In this document: positions 43,101 to 56,200 of the stretch, in pieces
Position numbering within the stretch: position 1 is the stretch's first letter
Layout of the letters: each line of letters begins with the position of its first letter
Origin: Apostichopus japonicus
Lineage: Eukaryota; Echinodermata; Holothuroidea; Aspidochirotida; Stichopodidae
NCBI RefSeq assembly: GCF_037975245.1
Contig: NC_092567.1
Span: forward strand, 1,296,714-1,358,713
DNA: 62,000 nt
Direction: 5' to 3'
Notes under the pieces: generated by a model
Databases searched by the model: none
Told to the model about the DNA's origin: nothing
What the model saw: only the letters and a program-made list of their open reading frames with translations
Made by a program: the position numbers and the translations under genes

Positions 43101-45121
43101 AAATCTTAAAGTATTGTACTACAGTAAAATATGGATCTTGTTTATAAATATGATAAATTGTTGGCATGTGCTATTAGGTTTACAATAAGACTGAGGATAT
43201 GTGTACTTCCAGCAAATGCATCAAACTTAATTTGTTGGAATTACACATATCCTTAGTTTTTAATGTAATCATGATAGCACATGCTTCCGATTAATAGCAC
43301 GATTAAGTTTTTACTTTGCTACAAAACTTAAAGTGTTATCTATGTGTATTGGGTTTTATCAATGCTAATTGGACTTAGGAAAGTGTGCAACTATTTTGAA
43401 GAGCACTTGTTAGTTTCATAATTCCGTTGGACTATGCAGTAATTAGTGTGTGAGATTCATCAGTTATTTAAATTTAGTGAGCTTGAGTCATGTAAAACAA
43501 ACTTGTCGGTTTAAGTTTTGTTTAGATAAACAGTGATTTTAATTAATCCAGTAGTATTGCAGAAGAACATATAACATACAGTAAGCTCGTAATATATATG
43601 ACAGTATGATATTTCATTCCCTTGACTTAATATATAAGTTCGTTTCTAACTTTCTAGATGGAACAGTCTCCCAAGTTTGAAATCCTTCAAAGCAGGCCCA
43701 AAGAAGATACATGCGTTTGCAATACTGGCGACTCCCGCAGTTTCAAAAAATATTCTTCAAATGAAAGTATTGTAGGAGCTATTTGTAAGACTTGCGGAAA
43801 GGAATGGCTACAGAAAATGTTCCTTGGAGACCTCGCCACTACGAGAGAGATTTCTGTAGATGGTCAACCGCTTTGCCTTCGAAGATGTTCCACTAATATT
43901 TCAGAATCTTTGCCCAGCAAGAAAGACAAAGATCGTTCAACATTCAAAGTAGGCGATCACATTGAATGGAAATCAGATGAACACCATCAAAACTTAAATG
44001 CAATTATAGAATCTATTGACACGGACGAAAACGTGTCGCTAATTGTCATTGAAGCGTCCAACTTTGGTCAAATTAAGATTTATGGACAGGACAATTGTCA
44101 TTCAAAACTTAACGATTTACATGCCATTACTTATGAGAGCAATGGCGAAGTACCAGACAAACCAGATTTGGTAAGGGCACGGGCGCTTGCATGGTGCACA
44201 GGCGATTCATACATTTCCAACATATTCCTTACTGAAATCACGAGGTTTATAAGGTACTGTAAGTTTGGTTCAGATTTGCAATGGAGGGTGATGGGGCATG
44301 TAGGTGAGGTAGTTACAAATGCACTAAAGAACACACTGGGTTCTACATGGGTAACTGGAAGAGAGGTTAACAATTCTTTCTCATTGGATACAAAGTATTT
44401 TGCACCAGATGTTCATTCTGGTATCTATATTATAATTGCCAATTCAGCATTCACATTTCATCTCAACGAGCGTGACGCACACACAACAATAGAGAAAAAC
44501 CTGTTTAGGTCGTTTTGTACAAAGTTCTCAAAATGTTTGTCTTACCACAACTTCCTAATTTATGAGATGCTCTCTGAAAGACCATGGGCAGAGGAAAACT
44601 GGTATGTAAAACTGCGTCCAACGGATATGGTCGTCCCAATTCTGATCAAAAGCATTGAACAAGTACCTCGATCTCCTCGAACTTTTTTTAATCCTCTCGC
44701 ATCAGTTGTTGGCCATGCTATTCATTTGACAATGAAAAAAAACGACGAAGAAGTCCAACTTAATGACTTACTACCCGGTGATCATATAGTCACCACTCAC
44801 AGTACTGTCCATCCTCGCTGTCACGCAATCGTTACTTCCGTAAACCTAGAAATGGGAGAAATAGGATTAATTCGTAATGTATTCCGTAGCGGTGTTCAGG
44901 AAAAAGTAGAGAAAGTATCACCCCCTATTTTACGTGTAGTTTACAAGGGGGATACCTGTTCTCCAGAAGAAGTCATCAAAAAGGCTAGATCTCAATTAGT
45001 TGGAGGTCCTTATTCAAAGTTCAATATCCTAACAAAAAATTGCAAACATTTTGCTGTTTGGTGTAAAAGCAAAACGGATGAAAGTAGTAAATCGCCCTCT
45101 GAGAGTAGTAAGTCTCCCTGA
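40168..45121 (+). CDS. DED-DED-LRAT fusion protein, 6 exons, ~760 aa
   Basis: Exons: 40168-40225, 40567-40623, 41236-41529, 41736-42029, 42661-42776 and 43658-45121 (phases 1,1,1,1,0), open throughout. Residues 1-38 are a polar leader. Residues 39-136 and 137-234, each encoded by one 294-bp exon, look like death-effector domains (for example DISSLLENLRKVGGKGVASK, and ENCKEVITALENIGATDI). Residues 235-273 are a Ser/Thr/Asn linker. The last exon has CVC and CKTC Cys pairs (residues 292-319), a degenerate LRAT-like domain (about 372-477), a middle region I do not recognise, and a second LRAT-like domain with GDHI (about 647), CHAIV His (about 662) and NCKHFAVWC Cys (about 735), ending SKSP repeats. 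LRAT-family enzymes use this His/Cys pair for acyl transfer, while DEDs dock signalling partners. The likely place is the cytoplasm, since no signal peptide is seen. Substrate and partners are unknown. Confidence 0.85.
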
Positions 45122-45189
45122 ACATAGATAGTCCCTACACAGGGTTGGTACAACTACTAAAGGTTGAAAGAAACCAACATCACTTTCAA

Positions 45190-45195
45190 ATTAAA
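45190..45195 (+). terminator. Candidate poly(A) signal ATTAAA of the DED-LRAT gene
   Basis: The common variant ATTAAA lies 69 bp after the stop codon at 45119-45121. No AATAAA is nearer. Weak evidence on its own. Confidence 0.35.
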
Positions 45196-46520
45196 TATCT
45201 TAGCACCTTTTCAGTTTTTTAATGCAATTACGTTTTTATTTGCTAATGCATATTTTCTTGTGAATACCACAAGTTACGCGGCTTAAAATTTATTTACATT
45301 TTTATACTTGGTGTGTAAAGTTTCAACATTTAAATTAGTTATATACAAGTTAAAAGATGAACTGATTTTACATTGACAATACAAGACAATACAAGACAAT
45401 ATGAACAAAGTTGTATTAATTAAAGACCACTATAGATGATTTATTTTGAAGTGAACAGTGAATGTGGCACTAACGTTCGTTAAGCTTTGAAAGTAATTAA
45501 GGTAGTGTCTTGGGTTCGATTTAAAAGGAATCTGGTTTGACAATTTGCACAGAGGAAATCAGGTGTTAAAAATATTCATAATTTTTAATTTTTATGATGA
45601 ATTACATAGAAGACGCAAAAAAGTACTGTCTCGAATTATGCGATAGAAAAACACGTTTTATTATCTTATAATAAGAATGTAATTATTTGAATAGCGTTTG
45701 CGTCCATGACCTTTCTTTTTGCCAAAGTTAGGTATTTAAACGCTAATAACTATGTTAAACAAGTATGATATGTTATGATACGATGATATAACAGTTTCCC
45801 ACCTTTTCGACTTACTCAAGTTTCAGATATTCAACCTAGGCCAGCGACGTAATATTTAGTTTGAGTTTACTGTTATTTGAAACCATACAGTTTGTATATA
45901 GTTAAAGGTCAGTTGATGTTAGTAATCATAGATAATGAGCCCATATGTAGATATATTCACCACTTGTTAAAAATTTAATATAGTCAATTAATTCTCCTTG
46001 GGAATTTTGAAAATTTTGCAATGTTTTGGTAAGTTATCATTCATTATAGGTTCCTTTGACTAATAGTAATTAATATCATACAATATTGTACACATATCAG
46101 TTGAAGATACTCAAAACAGATCTGTTTTCTCCCAGATGTCTTTTAAACCGATCAATCTTGGTGTGTCAGCCATGTACAAAGGTCCTCTTAAATTGTAGTA
46201 ATACGTTGCCACATCCTAGCTATCATAAGTGTCATCAATGCAAAGCAGCCCAAAAGGACATCGAGATAGTACGTGGAAGTTCAACCTTAAACATTTAACT
46301 TTTCTCATTGTTTTTGTTCCTGTTGTTACTAATATAATTCATAAAATATTGTAAAGTTGGATTGGAGACGGTTTGCTCAATACGTCGTTACGTAAGTTTA
46401 ACAGGCTTACTAAATCCATTGGAGTTTCTTTTCCGTCGTCTTTATTTGTGACTTTTGTAGTAAAGCACCATTGGCCAGTACATTTACCCACGTATACAGC
46501 CGATACCCATAGCTCGTACA
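45196..46520. other. Intergenic; no gene recognised
   Basis: AT-rich sequence with a small acaagacaat triplicate near 45381-45400. Nothing else is recognised. Confidence 0.45.
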
Positions 46521-46529
46521 GCAACTACT

Positions 46530-46975
46530 GTCCATGTCCCACAGCCGTGCGTCAGTAATTACTACTTTGTGTTCGTAACACGGTAACATGTGTTGCAGGT
46601 GGCACTGTAACAATATCAACGCTGTTAACTTGCTCCCATGCAATACAACGAGCTGCGCGACTGGACAAAAGGAGTATTAGAAGATGAGCATGCCTACGAG
46701 ATGAAGTAACAGAGGTACAGTACCGCTGATTCCAGTTCAAACCTCTATTACGCCAATTGGTTATGTCGAGAACGAAGAAATGCCATGTTCGATTATATCC
46801 TTAGTCCTACCTATAGCATAAAACGACTAGATACGACTTAATTTAAGAATCGCGTACAATTAACTTGCACTAATGGCTGATACAAGAAATACTGTTCGTG
46901 TCCCACAACTGTGCAGTAGTAATTACAATGTTGGGTTCGTTACACGGTAACATTTGTTACAGGATATGACCAGTA
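46530..46975. repeat. Diverged repeat pair, ~85 bp, 366 bp apart
   Basis: The segment tgtcccaca-c-gtgc-agta-attac...cacggtaacat-tgtt-cagg appears at about 46532-46602 and 46898-46966. Similarity outside these blocks is weak. Possibly an old transposon or duplication relic. Confidence 0.5.
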
Positions 46976-49900
46976 TAGTGACTGTCTTGGAACATTTGGT
47001 GAACGTGATGTGGGACCATTGTATTAGAGGTGTTAATGTATTACTGAGCACTAGTGTATTACATTTAACTCTATTTATCCAAGTTTGTAATACATTGTAA
47101 ACACGTCCTTTGAGATCAAGAAAATATTGATTCTCTGTGAGTTTAATGTTGCATATTACACTCTGTGTGTTAAACAATGTAGTCAGGTATTGTTATTGAT
47201 GAGCCTAGATATTTAGAGTAATTCTCAAACTTCAAAGGAGTATAGTTATACGACTGCAGTGCCTTCACAAGTCTATATACAAAAAAACACCTTAAAATCA
47301 TTGAGTGTAGTTGGTAACTCTGTACGGATACAGAATGATATATGTGAATTATATCTCTCTTATAATCATATCAAGCTGTGGCACACACAATAATAAGTAG
47401 CAGTTCGTAAGCCGGTGGATGAACGCTGTCAAAGAAAATTGTTTCAGGTAACGATCATTTTATCATAAAAATTCCATAAATGTTACAAGTAAAACATCGG
47501 TGTACTGTAGCACTATCAACGACAGTTTTCGCGACTGTAAGGCCTAGCTAACGCATAACTGACTCGCCATTACATGTATAAGCACACGCACATCGACAAG
47601 TACGCATAAGGGTATATACTCGTTCCTGACACGTTGGCTCACTAAGGTAGATGTCAGCAAGTATCTTTCGTCCGTGTGTATGTATGTATGTATGTATGTA
47701 TGTATGTATGTATGTATGTATGTGTGTATGTGTGCGTGTGCGTGTAAGCTTGTTTACGGGCGTTTGTGTTTCGTCAAACGCACTGAAATATCAAAGTTAA
47801 GTGGAAAAAATGCAGAGGTAGAAAAATGCAACAATAGGTTGTTGTTGCTAACATGAGGCTTAAATGATCACCTTCCATCGAATATGAACTGTTGGTGTTT
47901 CTTACTCTAACAGTCTTGTCATAGTCAGACAAAGCAAAGAAAATTGATTTAGAATAAATCTTATCTTACATAAAGGTATGGACGGACTGCTAATTATAGT
48001 CATATCTTGACCTTTATCTCTTAACCATTGTCATTTAAACTACTTTGGTCATTATCTTATCTTATTAATTATACTGGTTTCATCAACATTAGTACTTTGA
48101 TCACTACTTGGTTAGCACAGGTCGGCTATTATTCATCTATTTCTTGAAACGTTTATGAAATTTAACTAGAGCCTTTGTCCTTTATTCACTATAGCTTGAA
48201 TGTGAACTTCAGATTTGAATCGCAGCTTCATATCGTCATGTAAGACATACAACGGCAGGAGTTAATACCAATGCAAGAAACTAACCCATTTCGTCATATA
48301 TCTCCCGAACGTTCTGCAACAAAACCTGACCCAAATACTTGTTAATAAAACCTAAAACGTGACAGTACTACTTAATTAGTTGTAACCATCATTTGTAAAG
48401 ATCGAATTTACTGCACCTCGAAGGTCTAGGGCCGGCTGTCCGTCCAAGATTTAATCTCTTTCCACTTTCCTTGGGAGTATCCCAAATATTTGGAAAGCAA
48501 ATTAACATTCCACCCCGACTTTTAGCAGGTTTCAATGTGTTCATAAAATACTAATCGTCAACTTAACGCATATTTCAATACAAATTAAAACCATGCTAGA
48601 GAAAAATTGTTCAAAAGTAAACATAAACTATAAAAGTTATAAAATAGCAAATGAAAAATCTGAAAAATATCAATCTTTTAGAGTTTTGAAATTAGTATAA
48701 ATAATGACAAGAGAATAAAAAACATTATTCATTAAGGTAAGTGTCATACTAAAACGATAAGGAATTTTTATGAAAAAAACATTGGGAGGTGAAAGATCAC
48801 TATTTATTCTTTGGCAAGCTTTCCTTCTTAATAATCAAGCATTTCTTCAGAAAGACAATAACAATTTTACAATATGCATTTATTAAAGTGCCATTACGGA
48901 ATTGAGGCGTATCATTAGTTGCCCCATCATTTTTGTTGAATAACTAAGAGTTTCCTGCCGTAGACACATATTGTTCAAGACCTCTTGTGGTCCTAAATGT
49001 ATCTTCTTTAAACAGCTTACCTCATTGGCAAATGTTCGTCATATTCGTAAACGAATATCCCTATAGAATAGCTTGAAAGTATTAGGACAGTTGTCTACAA
49101 TCCCATATATGAACTAACATTAATGTACAATGTTTAAGTTGTATTGTTATGTCCTACTTGAACATTGTTATACAAATTTAGCTTTGCTTTAGTTTTATTA
49201 TCCTGTTAATGATTTTAATTTATTAATACAAATTTCAGATTTATGATACTGAAAGAATTCTTTGAGATTTGATGAAGAGACGGACTATTCCATCATTATA
49301 CATTACATTTTCCATAAACAGCTGAACTTTTGGGAAGATTAACAACTACCCCTTTCGATATCAAACTATTCTTGTAAACCTTCTTTTGATTGATACCTAA
49401 TAACGCTAAACCGAGCCATAATAACAGACATCTACACGCATCATGAATAGGAGAAGTTACATGATAAATACAAAATGTGTTTCATGCAACCCTATGTGGA
49501 GAAATATTTTAGTTGCGTAATATTTTTCATTGTATTGAATTTCTTACTCTTATTAGCATGCCCTAAAGGTATTTCATAGTTGCGTATTAATACTTACTTG
49601 CAACAATCAATATTTGGACTTGTTAGGAAGATGACTCCAGATCGATATTTCAAAGTCCACTTGTCATGGCTTTTGATCAACGTTGATACATTATCAAGTT
49701 AGTCTGCAACGCATTACATCAAGCTACCTTCCCTCAACTTTTCTTTTGCTAAGTTAGCCAGGTATGTGTCGTATTTCTTTTTATTCATAGGGAAAGGAAA
49801 TTACTTATGTTATTAACAAATCATAATCATCATCTTCAACAGTAACTTGTAATTTCCATTGTGACATTTGAGTAAAGATAAAGTAATATGTTGTAGCTTG

Positions 49901-50203
49901 ATCAAGGTAGCACATAGGCAACAACGTACTCTTTCAATGTGTCCTGAACTACAATAAGCTCTTTCACGTCTTTCTGTAATATTAAGGGTAGGTACTCACA
50001 TCGATGATAAGAGAGGTGGAAGAACACCTTAACAAATTGTATGTACATTCATGTTCTATCTTAGTTAAATATGATCTTTATTGTCTAAAATGTAGGTTTA
50101 TTGCAAAGATTTCAAACAATAAAATAATCATAGTAAAGGACATTTATGCAGTCATACTTTCCAAACAGAGCCATAGGAACATTTGTTTTTTGTTCAGACA
50201 GTC
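46976..50203. other. Intergenic; no gene recognised, one TATG microsatellite
   Basis: A (TATG)n tract of about 12 copies lies at 47676-47723. The rest is AT-rich with no recognised exon. The promoter of the exon-array gene should lie here or in a further upstream exon. The acceptor-like tttttgttcag just before 50199 suggests a spliced 5' leader. Confidence 0.45.
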
Positions 50204-53200
50204 ATGACAGACGTTTTCAGAAACGAAGGTAAATTGGTAGTTAATGAACCTGATGAAGGATCTGACAGTTCAATATGTAACACTCAAACAGTTTTAGAAG
50301 GTAACTTTATTTGTCATTATAAGTAAATGAAAGCTTGTAATCTAGACAGTTTGTTCTTAAACATATTTAATAATTGTTCTTAAACATGTATAGTTTCATT
50401 GTAATAAAATAACATTTACAAGCCTCATATGTACATACCATAAGATAAGGGGGAAAGGGAAATTATATTTTCCACTTCCAATTGGTTTTTAACTACCTTT
50501 ATCAGGACAATGGACAAAGGCCTTGCGGTTACATATGATTCTGCAGCAGCCACACATGTTTAGTTACAAGGCACCATTAGGAATACCAATTGAATGTAAT
50601 TTAGTCTCTTCTACATATGAAGTTACATAAAATAGTCTTACCAACAGTTTGGAATAGATAAAATGGAAAACATGATTTTTCTATTTTCTAACTCCAGTAG
50701 CCTTAATAATAGCACCATCTTGCTTTCGAGGCAGTATAGGAATTGAAGAAATATATTTCGAGGTATATATATCATAACAAAAAACGTAAATTATATTAAT
50801 GTCACTGTGAATGTAACAAATGTTCACATGTCTTAAAACAAGCCTTCAGGAAGGTATGGACATCAGCTAACTTTCTTTGTTATTTTACTTTTATATTTAA
50901 GCGCTAACATCAGTGAATGACTCCCTTAACGAAGCTATCAACAAGGAAGACTCCCTCAATGATTACAGGTCTGCTGTTAAAAGCACATCAGCGAGTGAGT
51001 GTGAGGTTGGAGGAGGTAAAGCTTCAAAGATAGGCGTTACTCTTTAATGTTACTGGTGTAACTTGGTATTCAAATGTCAAGCTCAAACTATTGTTTCTTA
51101 TATACACACACTGCTTAAAGAATCAGATTGCATTGTACCTGCGGGGAAAGAACATGAGTCATTACAACATTTCAAGTCTGATGCTCAAAGAATATTAACA
51201 AGTCAGGGTGAGACTACATGATATCAGTAGATCTGACAAGTTATATAATGTTGACATGTCTTATTTACTAGCGTAAGAATAAATTGAAGAACCAGATAGA
51301 AAAACTTATTAGTTACTCGTGGAATTATAACATAATTACAGTAAATAAAAGTGGCAAATGCCTTCGAAGGATGTTGAGACTTCCAAAGGTAAATCTTTAA
51401 AGTCGTTTAATCTGATACAGTCTAAGTCATACTAGTTGAATAGATTTTGACTAATTTAAGTATCTTGGCGGTATTTTTAGGTCTGTCTCATTTGACCGGT
51501 GCTATGTTTGCACTACTCACCACTTACTTCAGAGATCAGTAAAGACTTCAAGAACGAGGCAATGAATACAGGAGACTGCCCAAAAAATTGAAATGCTTTG
51601 TTTTTACCAAAAACAACTTTCAACGTTGAAACGAGTTATAGAACAATTCTGAAATGATAATAATATCAGCTTGAAACAAACAAAATGTGACTAATTTAAG
51701 TATCTTGGCGGTATTTCTAGGTCTGTATATTATTTGACCGGTGCTATATTTGTACTTTTCACCACTTACATCAGAGATCAGTAAAGATTTCCAAAACGAG
51801 AAAATGAATACAGGAGACCGCCGAAAAGATGAACCTTTTTATTCTTGTAATATCTTTCGATGTGGGTTAAGTACAAGAATTAGGATGTCGGTTGTGAAAT
51901 AAGAGGCAGTGTTTTTATCGTCTTGCTTTTCTTTTGGAGCCTTATTTGTGTGAAATTGTTTAACAATATTCATGTTTCCTATGACAATACTTTTTCTCTC
52001 CGTTATGAGATAAACACGGGTTTGAAACAAGAAGTGGTAATACGTAATATGAACGTTTTCATTGCAATATCTTACAGCAATGAACAGCGACGACTCGGTA
52101 AACGAAAACAATGACAATGCAGTGTCATCACAACATCGCAAGTTGGATGAGAAATTTCACCCTCCACAGGATGTTGATTCCTCCGCAGGTAAATTTTGAC
52201 GTTTTGTCACTTGATCCAGTCAAAGTCAATACAGCTTTCATTCAATTGAAATCAAATATAATTTTAAGAAATTTCAAAGATCTTTCAGTTTTAAGATAAA
52301 CACAGGTGAAACAAGTAATGGTTTTACTTAATATGACCGTTGTCATTGCAATATCTTACAGCAACAAACAGCGAAGACTCGGAAAACGAAAACAATGACA
52401 ATGCAGTGTCATCACAACATCGCAAGTGCGATGAGAAAATTCACCCTCCACAGGATGTTGACTGTCCTGAAGGTAAGCTTTGACGCTTATTACTTGATCC
52501 AGTCAAAGTTAATACAGCTTACATTCAATTGAAATCAAATATAAGTTGAAGCAATTTCATAGATCTTTCAGTTATAAGATAAATACAGGTGAAACAAATA
52601 ATGGTTTTACTTAATATGACAGTTGTCATTGCAATATCTTACAGCAACAAACAGCGAAGACTCGGAAAACGAAAACAATGACAATGTAGTGTCATCACAA
52701 CATCGCAAGTGCGATGAGAAAATTCACCCTCTACATGATGTTGATTCTTCCGAAGGTAAATTTTGACGTTTTATTACTTGATCTAGTCAAAGTCAATACA
52801 GCTTACATTCAATTGAAATCAAATATTAGTTTAAGCAATTTCATAGATCTTTCAGTTATAAGATAACACAGGTGAAACAAGTAATGGTTTTGCTTAATAT
52901 GACCGTTGTAATTGCAATATCTTACAGCAACAAACAGGGAAGACTCGGAAAACGAAAACAATGACAATGCAGTGTCATCACAACATCGCAAGTGCGATGA
53001 GAAAATTCACCCTCTACAGGATGTTGATTCTTCTGAAGGTAAATTTTGACGTTTTATTACTTGATCTAGTCAAAGTCAATACAGCTTACATTCAATTGAA
53101 ATCAAATATAAGTTGAAGCAATTTCATAGATCTTTCAGTTATAAGATAAACACAGGTGAAACAAATCATGGTTTTACTTAATATGACCGTTGTCATTGCA

Positions 53201-56200
53201 ATATCTTACAGCAACAAACAGCGAGGACTCGGAAAACGAAAACAATGACAATGCAGTGACATCACAACATCGCAAGTTTGATGAGAAAATTCACCCTCTA
53301 CATGATGTTGTTTCTTCTGAAGGTAAATTTTGACATTTTATTACTTGATCTAGTCAAAGTCAATACAGCTTACATTCAATTGAAATCAAATATAAGTTGA
53401 AGCAATTTCATAGATCTTTCAGTTATAAGATAAATACAGGTGAAACAAATAATGGTTTTACTTAATATGACCGTTGTCATTGCAATATCTTACAGCAACA
53501 AACAGCGAAGACTCGGAAAACGAAAACAATGACAATGTAGTGTCATCACAACATCGCAAGTGCGATGAGAAAATTCACCCTCTACATGATGTTGATTCTT
53601 CCGAAGGTAAATTTTGATGTTTTATTACTTGATCTAGTCAAAGTCAATACAGCTTACATTCAATTGAAATCAAATATTAGTTTAAGCAATTTCATAGATC
53701 TTTCAGTTATAAGATAACACAGGTGAAACAAGTAATGGTTTTACTTAATATGACCGTTGTAATTGCAATATCTTACAGCAACAAACAGCGAAGACTCGGA
53801 AAACGAAAACAATGACAATGCAGTGTCATCACAACATCGCAAGTGCGATGAGAAAATTCACCCTCTACAGGATGTTGATTCTTCTGAAGGTAAATTTTGA
53901 CGTTTTATTACTTGATCTAGTCAAAGTCAATACAGCTTACATTCAATTGAAATCAAATATAAGTTGAAGCAATTTCATAGATCTTTCAGTTGTAAGATAA
54001 ACACAGGTGAAACAAATCATGGTTTTACTTAATATGACCGTTGTCATTGCAATATCTTACAGCAACAAACAGCGAGGACTCGGAAAACGAAAACAGTGAC
54101 AATGCAGTGTCATCACAACATCGCAAGTGCGATGAGAAAATTCACCCTCCACATGATGTTGTTTCTTCTGAAGGTAAATTTTGACGTTTTATTACTTGAT
54201 CTAGTCAAAGTCAATACAGCTTACATTCAATTGAAATCAAATATAAGTTGAAGCAATTTCATAGATCTTTCAGTTATAAGATAAACACAGGAGAAACAAT
54301 TAATGGTTATACGCAATATCACAGTTGTAATTGCAATATCTTACAGCAATGAACAACAACGACTCGGTCAACGAAAACACTTACAATGCAGTGTCATCAC
54401 AACATCGCAAGTTTGATGAGAAAATTCACCCTCAACAGGATGTTGATTCTTCTGAAGGTAAATTTTGACGTTTTATTACTTGATCTAGTCAAAGTCAATA
54501 CAGCTTACATTCAATTAAAATCAAATATTAGTTGAAGCAATTTCATAGATCTTTCAGTTATAAGATAACACAGGTGAAACAAGTAATGGTTTTACTTAAT
54601 ATGACCGTTGTCATTGCAATATCTTACAGCAACAAACAGCGAAGACTCGGAAAACGAAAACAATGACAATGCAGTGTCATCACAACATCGCAAGTTTGAT
54701 GAGAAAATTCACCCTCCACAGGATGTTGACTGTCCCGAAGGTAAGTTTTGACGCTTATTACTTGATCCAGTCAAAGTTAATACAGCTTACATTCAATTGA
54801 AATCAAATATAAGTTGAAGCAATTTCATAGATCTTTCAGTTATAAGATAAATACAGGCGAAACAAATAATGGTTTTACTTAATATTGCAATATCTTACAG
54901 CAAAAAACAGCGAAGACTCGGAAAACGAAAACAATGACAATGCAGTGTCATCACAACATCGCAAGTGCGATGAGAAAATTCACCCTCTACAGGATGTTGA
55001 TTCTTCTGAAGGTAAATTTTGACGTTTTATTACTTGATCTAGTCAAAGTCAATACAGCTTACATTCAATTAAAATCAAATATTAGTTAAAGCAATTTCAT
55101 AGATCTTTCAGTTATAAGATAACACAGGTGAAACAAGTAATGGTTTTACTTAATATGACCGTTGTCATTGCAATATCTTACAGCAACAAACAGCGAAGAC
55201 TCGGAAAACGAAAACAATGACAATGCAGTGTCATCACAACATCGCAAGTGCGATGAGAAAATTCACCCTCCACAGGATGTTGACTGTCCCGAAGGTAAGT
55301 TTTGACGCTTATTACTTGATCCAGTCAAAGTTAATACAGCTTACATTCAATTGAAATCAAATATAATTTGAAGCAATTTCATAGATCTTTCAGTTATAAG
55401 ATAAATACAGGTGAAACAAATAATGGTTTTACTTAATATGACAGTTGTCATTGCAATATCTTACAGCAAAAAACAGCGAAGACTCGGAAAACGAAAACAA
55501 TGACAATGCAGTGTCATCACAACATCGCAAGTGCGATGAGAAAATTCACCCTCTACAGGATTTTGATTCTTCTGAAGGTAAATTTGACATTTTATTACTT
55601 GATCTAGTCAAAGTCAATACAGCTTACATTCAATTGAAATCAAATATTAGTTTAAGCAATTTCATAGATCTTTCAGTTATAAGATAACACAGGTGAAACA
55701 AAAAATGGTTTTACTTAATATGACCGTTGTCATTGCAATATCTTACAGCAACAAACAGCGAAGACTCGGAAAACGAAAACAATGACAATGCAGTGTCATC
55801 ACAACATCGCAAGTGCGATGAGAAAATTCACCCTCTACAGGATGTTGATTCTTCTGAAGGTAAATTTTGACGTTTTATTACTTGATCTAGTCAAAGTCAA
55901 TACAGCTTACATTCAATTGAAATCAAATATAAGTTGAAGCAATTTCATAGATCTTTCAGTTGTAAGATAAACACAGGTGAAACAAATCATGGTTTTACTT
56001 AATATGACCGTTGTCATTGCAATATCTTACAGCAACAAACAGCGAGGACTCGGAAAACGAAAACAGTGACAATGCAGTGTCATCACAACATCGCAAGTGC
56101 GATGAGAAAATTCACCCTCCACATGATGTTGTTTCTTCTGAAGGTAAATTTTGACGTTTTATTACTTGATCTAGTCAAAGTCAATACAGCTTACATTCAA

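Noticed and set aside
50699-50762. Possible exon after actccag in the intron before 50902
   Set aside because: Starting in phase 1 it ends in phase 0, so it cannot join the next exon in frame.
51341-51387. Further exon candidate between ttacag and ccaaag/gtaaat
   Set aside because: Length 47 bp breaks the phase 1-1 rule and the frame that fits the donor has no matching acceptor; at most a relic.
55445-55687. 80-codon open frame (and its copies near 57415, 60278, 60561)
   Set aside because: The middle part is the true 111-bp exon in phase 1, or its shifted frame; the rest reads through intron sequence because of a single-base difference at the donor. Not separate genes.
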